A stretch of DNA of 64,000 bases from Microtetraspora glauca (GTDB taxonomy: Bacteria; Actinomycetota; Actinomycetes; Streptomycetales; Streptomycetaceae): the NCBI GenBank assembly GCA_000721275.1, contig JOFO01000010.1:62001-126000 (forward strand), written 5' to 3'. The position numbers and the translations under genes are program-made. Shown here one piece after another: positions 61,492 to 64,000 of this stretch. Position 1 is the stretch's first letter. Each line of letters begins with the position of its first letter. The notes beneath the pieces were generated by a model. The model saw only the letters and a program-made list of their open reading frames with translations, had not been told where the DNA came from and searched no databases.

Positions 61492-61713
61492 GGCGCTCAG
61501 GGGAGAGCGCCGCAGGCACGGCGGCACCGGGGCGGGGCGCGGTAGGGGGGTGCCGTGCCCGGTGCGCGTCCATGCGCTCCGGGTCGCGGGTACCGCGCGG
61601 CCTGTCATGCCAACTCGGCGTTCCCGCAAGGACATCCATGCCCTGCGGAGAGCGGCGAGAACCCCCCTTTCGAACCGGACACACGACCGGGCCGCCCCAG
61701 GGGTGGGCGGCCC
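61492..61713 (+). promoter_or_regulatory. Structured 5' leader of the glycosyltransferase operon
   Basis: Three stems in order: 61492-61511 (7 bp, 6-nt loop), 61515-61559 (8 bp, GGCACGGC with GCCGTGCC), and 61689-61713 (9 bp, 7-nt loop, ending 24 bp before the start codon). No known riboswitch class was recognised. Confidence 0.4.
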
Positions 61714-61736
61714 CCCGGACGAGAGGGAAACCGACC

Positions 61737-62573
61737 ATGAGCTCGTTCCTGCGCCCGGCCGTCACGGGCCAAGAATTCACCGAGCCGAGTCGAATAGCGG
61801 CCCAGTACCGGGCCATCACGTCCCACCTGGCGATCACTCCGCCGGTGAGCGTCGTCATTCCCGCGATGAATGAGGCGGAAAATCTTCCGTACGTGTTCCA
61901 GTCCCTGCCGGAATGGATTCACGAAGTCGTCCTCGTCGACGGAAATTCCACCGACGACACCGTCGAGGTGGCCCGCCGGCTGCGACCCGACGTGAAGGTC
62001 GTCAAGCAGGTCGGCAAGGGCAAGGGCGACGCCCTGATCAGCGGCTTCGCCGCCTGCACCGGCGACATCATCGTCATGGTCGACGCCGACGGCTCGGCCG
62101 ACGGGCAGGAGATCGTCTCGTACGTCTCCGCCCTCGTCGGCGGCGCCGACTTCGCCAAGGGCTCCCGCTTCGCCAACGGCGGCGGCACCGACGACATGAC
62201 CGGCATCCGCCGCCTCGGCAACTGGGCCCTGTGCGCCCTCGTCAACCGGAAGTTCGGCGCCCGCTACACCGACCTCTGCTACGGCTACAACGCCTTCTGG
62301 CGCCACTGCCTCGACAAGATCACCCTCGACTGCACCGGCTTCGAGATCGAGACCCTCATCAACATCCGGGTCGTCAAGGCCGGCCTGAAGGTGCAGGAGG
62401 TCCCGAGCCACGAGTACCTGCGGATCCACGGCGTCAGCAACCTCAACGCGGTCCGCGACGGCATCCGGGTCCTCAAGGTGATCCTCCGCGAGAAGCGGGT
62501 CCCCAAGGCCGCCCGGGCGCTCCGCCGGCCCGCCGCGTTCTCGGTCAACGTCCCCCGGGGAGAGACGTCTTGA
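61737..62573 (+). CDS. Family 2 glycosyltransferase
   Basis: A 278-residue GT-A-fold transferase of the DPM1/polyprenyl-phosphate type. The nucleotide region SVVIPAMNEAENLPYV is followed by VDGNSTDDT and the metal motif VDADGSADGQE. No membrane helix is evident, so it is cytosolic or peripheral. ATG 61737 has AGGGAA about 11 bp upstream. Its stop overlaps the TTG start of the next glycosyltransferase gene (TTGA), and a deacetylase follows, pointing to assembly of a surface glycan or glycolipid. Confidence 0.88.
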   Translation: MSSFLRPAVTGQEFTEPSRIAAQYRAITSHLAITPPVSVVIPAMNEAENLPYVFQSLPEWIHEVVLVDGNSTDDTVEVARRLRPDVKVVKQVGKGKGDALISGFAACTGDIIVMVDADGSADGQEIVSYVSALVGGADFAKGSRFANGGGTDDMTGIRRLGNWALCALVNRKFGARYTDLCYGYNAFWRHCLDKITLDCTGFEIETLINIRVVKAGLKVQEVPSHEYLRIHGVSNLNAVRDGIRVLKVILREKRVPKAARALRRPAAFSVNVPRGETS

Positions 62574-63619
62574 ACGACCGCCCGGCCCCGCCCCGCTTCT
62601 CGGTGGTGATCTGCGTCTACACGGAGGAGCGGTGGGGCGACATCCTCGCCGCCGTCGCCTCCGTCCGGAAGCAGTCGCCGGCCCCGCTGGAGACCCTGCT
62701 CGTCGTCGACCACAACGAGCGGCTGCTGGACCGGCTCACCGAGGAGTTCGCGGACGCGCGCCACGCCGGGGAGGTGCGGGTGCTCGCCAACGCGGGCCCC
62801 CGCGGCCTCTCCGCCGGCCGCAACACCGGCATCGCCGCCGCCCGCGGCGACGTCGTCGCCTTCCTCGACGACGACGCCGTGGCGGAGCACGACTGGCTCC
62901 ACCACCTCGCCGCCGGCTACGCCGACCCGGCGGTCGTGGCCGTCGGCGGGCGCACCCTGCCCGCCTGGGCCTCCGGCCGCCGCCCCGACTGGTTCCCCGA
63001 GGAGTTCGACTGGGTCGTCGGCTGCACCTACCGCGGACTGCCCCCCGGCCGGGTGCGGGTCCGCAACGTGCTCGGCGGCAACGCCTCCTTCCGCCGCTCC
63101 GCCTTCGACGCGGCCGGCGGCTTCGCCACCGGTATCGGACGCGACGGCGACCGGCGGCCCCTCGGCTGCGAGGAGACCGAACTGTGCATCCGGCTCGCGA
63201 ACGCGCTGCCGGGCGCCGTCCTGCTCATCGACGACCGGGCCGTCATCCACCACAAGGTGCCCGCCGTCCGCGAGCGCTTCGCCTACTTCCGCACCCGCGT
63301 CTACGCCGAGGGCCTGTCCAAGGCGCTCGTCGCCCAGAGCGTCGGCGCGGGCAAGGGCCTGGAGTCCGAGCGGCGCTACACCACCCGGGTCCTGCCCGCC
63401 GGGGTGCTGCGCGGCCTGCGGGACGCCCTGCTCGGCCGGCCGGGCGGCGCCGGCCGCGCCGGGGCCATCGTCGCCGGCGTGGCGCTCGCCGCCGGCGGCT
63501 ACGCCCTCGGCACCCTCCGCGCCCGCCGCGGCGGCTCCCCCGCCTTCTCCTGGGGCCCGATCACGCCGGAGGCCGTACCGCACGAGGCGTCCGGGCAGCG
63601 GAAGGAGCCGGCCGCGTGA
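62570..63619 (+). CDS. Family 2 glycosyltransferase with C-terminal membrane segment
   Basis: A 349-residue glycosyltransferase. The N-terminal GT-A domain has FSVVICVYTEERW, GLSAGRNTGIAAARG and the metal motif FLDDDAV. A later NVLGGNASFRRSAF and CEETELCIRL are typical of this group. The C-terminal third has a weak hydrophobic stretch (AIVAGVALAAGGYALGTL). I use the TTG at 62570, coupled as TTGA to the previous gene and preceded by GGGGAG; there is no ATG or GTG before the first strand. Confidence 0.87.
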   Translation: MNDRPAPPRFSVVICVYTEERWGDILAAVASVRKQSPAPLETLLVVDHNERLLDRLTEEFADARHAGEVRVLANAGPRGLSAGRNTGIAAARGDVVAFLDDDAVAEHDWLHHLAAGYADPAVVAVGGRTLPAWASGRRPDWFPEEFDWVVGCTYRGLPPGRVRVRNVLGGNASFRRSAFDAAGGFATGIGRDGDRRPLGCEETELCIRLANALPGAVLLIDDRAVIHHKVPAVRERFAYFRTRVYAEGLSKALVAQSVGAGKGLESERRYTTRVLPAGVLRGLRDALLGRPGGAGRAGAIVAGVALAAGGYALGTLRARRGGSPAFSWGPITPEAVPHEASGQRKEPAA

Positions 63620-64000
63620 GCCCGGCGCCGGCGGAGAACACCGCCCCCGCCCCCGTGCCGATCCTCATGTACCACGCGGTCGCGCCCGATCCGGCGCCCG
63701 CGACGCTCGGACTGTCCGTGACGCCCGGGGCGTTCGCCGCGCAGATGGAGCTGGTGGCCGAGCGGGGTTTCACCCCGGTCACCACCGCCGCGCTCGCCGC
63801 CGCCTGGCGGACCGGCGCCGCGCTGCCCGAGCGGCCCGTGCTCGTCACCTTCGACGACGGCTACGAGGGCGTGCACCGGTACGCCCTCCCGGTGCTCGCC
63901 CGGCACTCCTTCGCGAGCACCGTCTTCGTCACCAGCGGCTGGCTGCCCGGCCGGCACGCCACCGGCGGCGCCCTCGACACCATGCTCAGCTGGGAGCAGG
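63616..64000 (+). CDS. Polysaccharide deacetylase (NodB domain), truncated by window end
   Basis: The first 128 codons of a carbohydrate esterase 4-type protein. The opening PILMYHAVAPDP and the NodB motif VTFDDGYEG (first catalytic Asp and metal Asp) are clear. The GTG at 63616 overlaps the preceding stop as GTGA. It is the third gene of the glycan operon and probably removes N-acetyl groups from a saccharide. No signal peptide is visible at this start, so it may act in the cytoplasm. The operon continues beyond the window. Confidence 0.88.
   Translation, partial: MSPAPAENTAPAPVPILMYHAVAPDPAPATLGLSVTPGAFAAQMELVAERGFTPVTTAALAAAWRTGAALPERPVLVTFDDGYEGVHRYALPVLARHSFASTVFVTSGWLPGRHATGGALDTMLSWEQ

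Larger units (their letters stand above)
61101..61736. other. 636-bp intergenic region with palindromes and a structured leader
   Basis: No convincing gene is seen. The left part (61101-61490) is clearly richer in A+T than the surroundings. It contains palindromes at 61237-61251 (GGAAC-N5-GTTCC) and 61342-61358 (CGGATT-N5-AATCCG). The right part (61492-61713) holds three successive hairpins that would form the 5' leader of the glycosyltransferase operon. The divergent promoters of the lipase and the operon must lie here. Confidence 0.6.

Overview
The window is chromosomal DNA of a high-GC actinobacterium, almost certainly a Streptomyces. It carries paired chaplin genes, the mycothiol biosynthesis ligase MshC, a mycothiol-dependent formaldehyde dehydrogenase, an F420/LLM oxidoreductase, many GTG starts with AGGAG-type ribosome sites, dense TetR/GntR regulators, and third-position GC bias throughout. 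Gene order recalls, from memory, the S. coelicolor region from mshC/SCO1664 through chpC-chpH, gntR-gntK-gntP, soxR, citM, hmgA and the SCO1725-type lipase. I see no integrase, insertion sequence, CRISPR array, rRNA or origin. The only RNA gene recognised is tRNA-Leu(GAG).

Layout. 1-3.5 kb: a leftward operon (histidine phosphatase, DUF3090, SCO1664-family kinase-like protein, MshC; MshC runs off the left edge). 3.6-10.8 kb: CorA transporter, ferritin-like diiron protein, LLM oxidoreductase, aldo/keto reductase, a RecD2-like protein whose helicase motifs have decayed, and two small conserved proteins. 11.1-12.4 kb: a long, sortase-anchored chaplin and a short ChpH-type chaplin. 12.5-16.9 kb: M20 peptidase, tRNA-Leu, RluA-type pseudouridine synthase, and the formaldehyde pair (MBL hydrolase and mscR). 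17-21.5 kb: amino acid permease and the gluconate locus. 21.5-24.7 kb: a steroid-type module (KstD-like FAD dehydrogenase, TetR, 3-alpha/20-beta-hydroxysteroid dehydrogenase). 24.8-28.1 kb: NUDIX, two DUF202 membrane proteins, quinone oxidoreductase and an MBL protein. 28.2-31.9 kb: a CoA-ester module (APH-type kinase, acyl-CoA dehydrogenase, TetR, SDR) resembling levulinate/4-hydroxyacid catabolism. 32-36.2 kb: secreted NamZ-type muramidase, erythromycin-esterase-type protein and an alpha/beta hydrolase. 36.3-46.1 kb: a zinc-ribbon protein, a BKACE homologue that has lost its metal histidines, SoxR, a MaoC/TetR pair, YiaA, acyl-CoA dehydrogenase/TetR, an ArsR/EamA pair, and an aldehyde/alcohol dehydrogenase operon. 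46.2-52.4 kb: class F sortase with an overlapping surface protein, CitMHS transporter, molybdopterin oxidoreductase and TetR. 52.4-58.6 kb: hmgA, a UTRA-GntR regulator, an orphan type ISP specificity domain, and a TetR with a two-gene ABC exporter. 58.7-64 kb: a small protein, a membrane pseudokinase, an SGNH lipase, a long structured intergenic region, and a glycosyltransferase/glycosyltransferase/deacetylase operon that continues past the right edge.

The most informative signals are regulatory. One TetR-type box (CATACCGACYGGT) recurs at three promoters up to 23 kb apart. A 17-bp box is identical in front of maoC and its tetR. An AAACTAGC-type box is shared by an acyl-CoA dehydrogenase/tetR pair and the aldehyde/alcohol dehydrogenase operon. 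Two palindromes sit exactly 30 bp apart between gntR and gntK. A second theme is decayed enzyme folds: a RecD2-like non-helicase, a BKACE without its HxH motif, a pseudokinase, and a stand-alone DNA-specificity domain.
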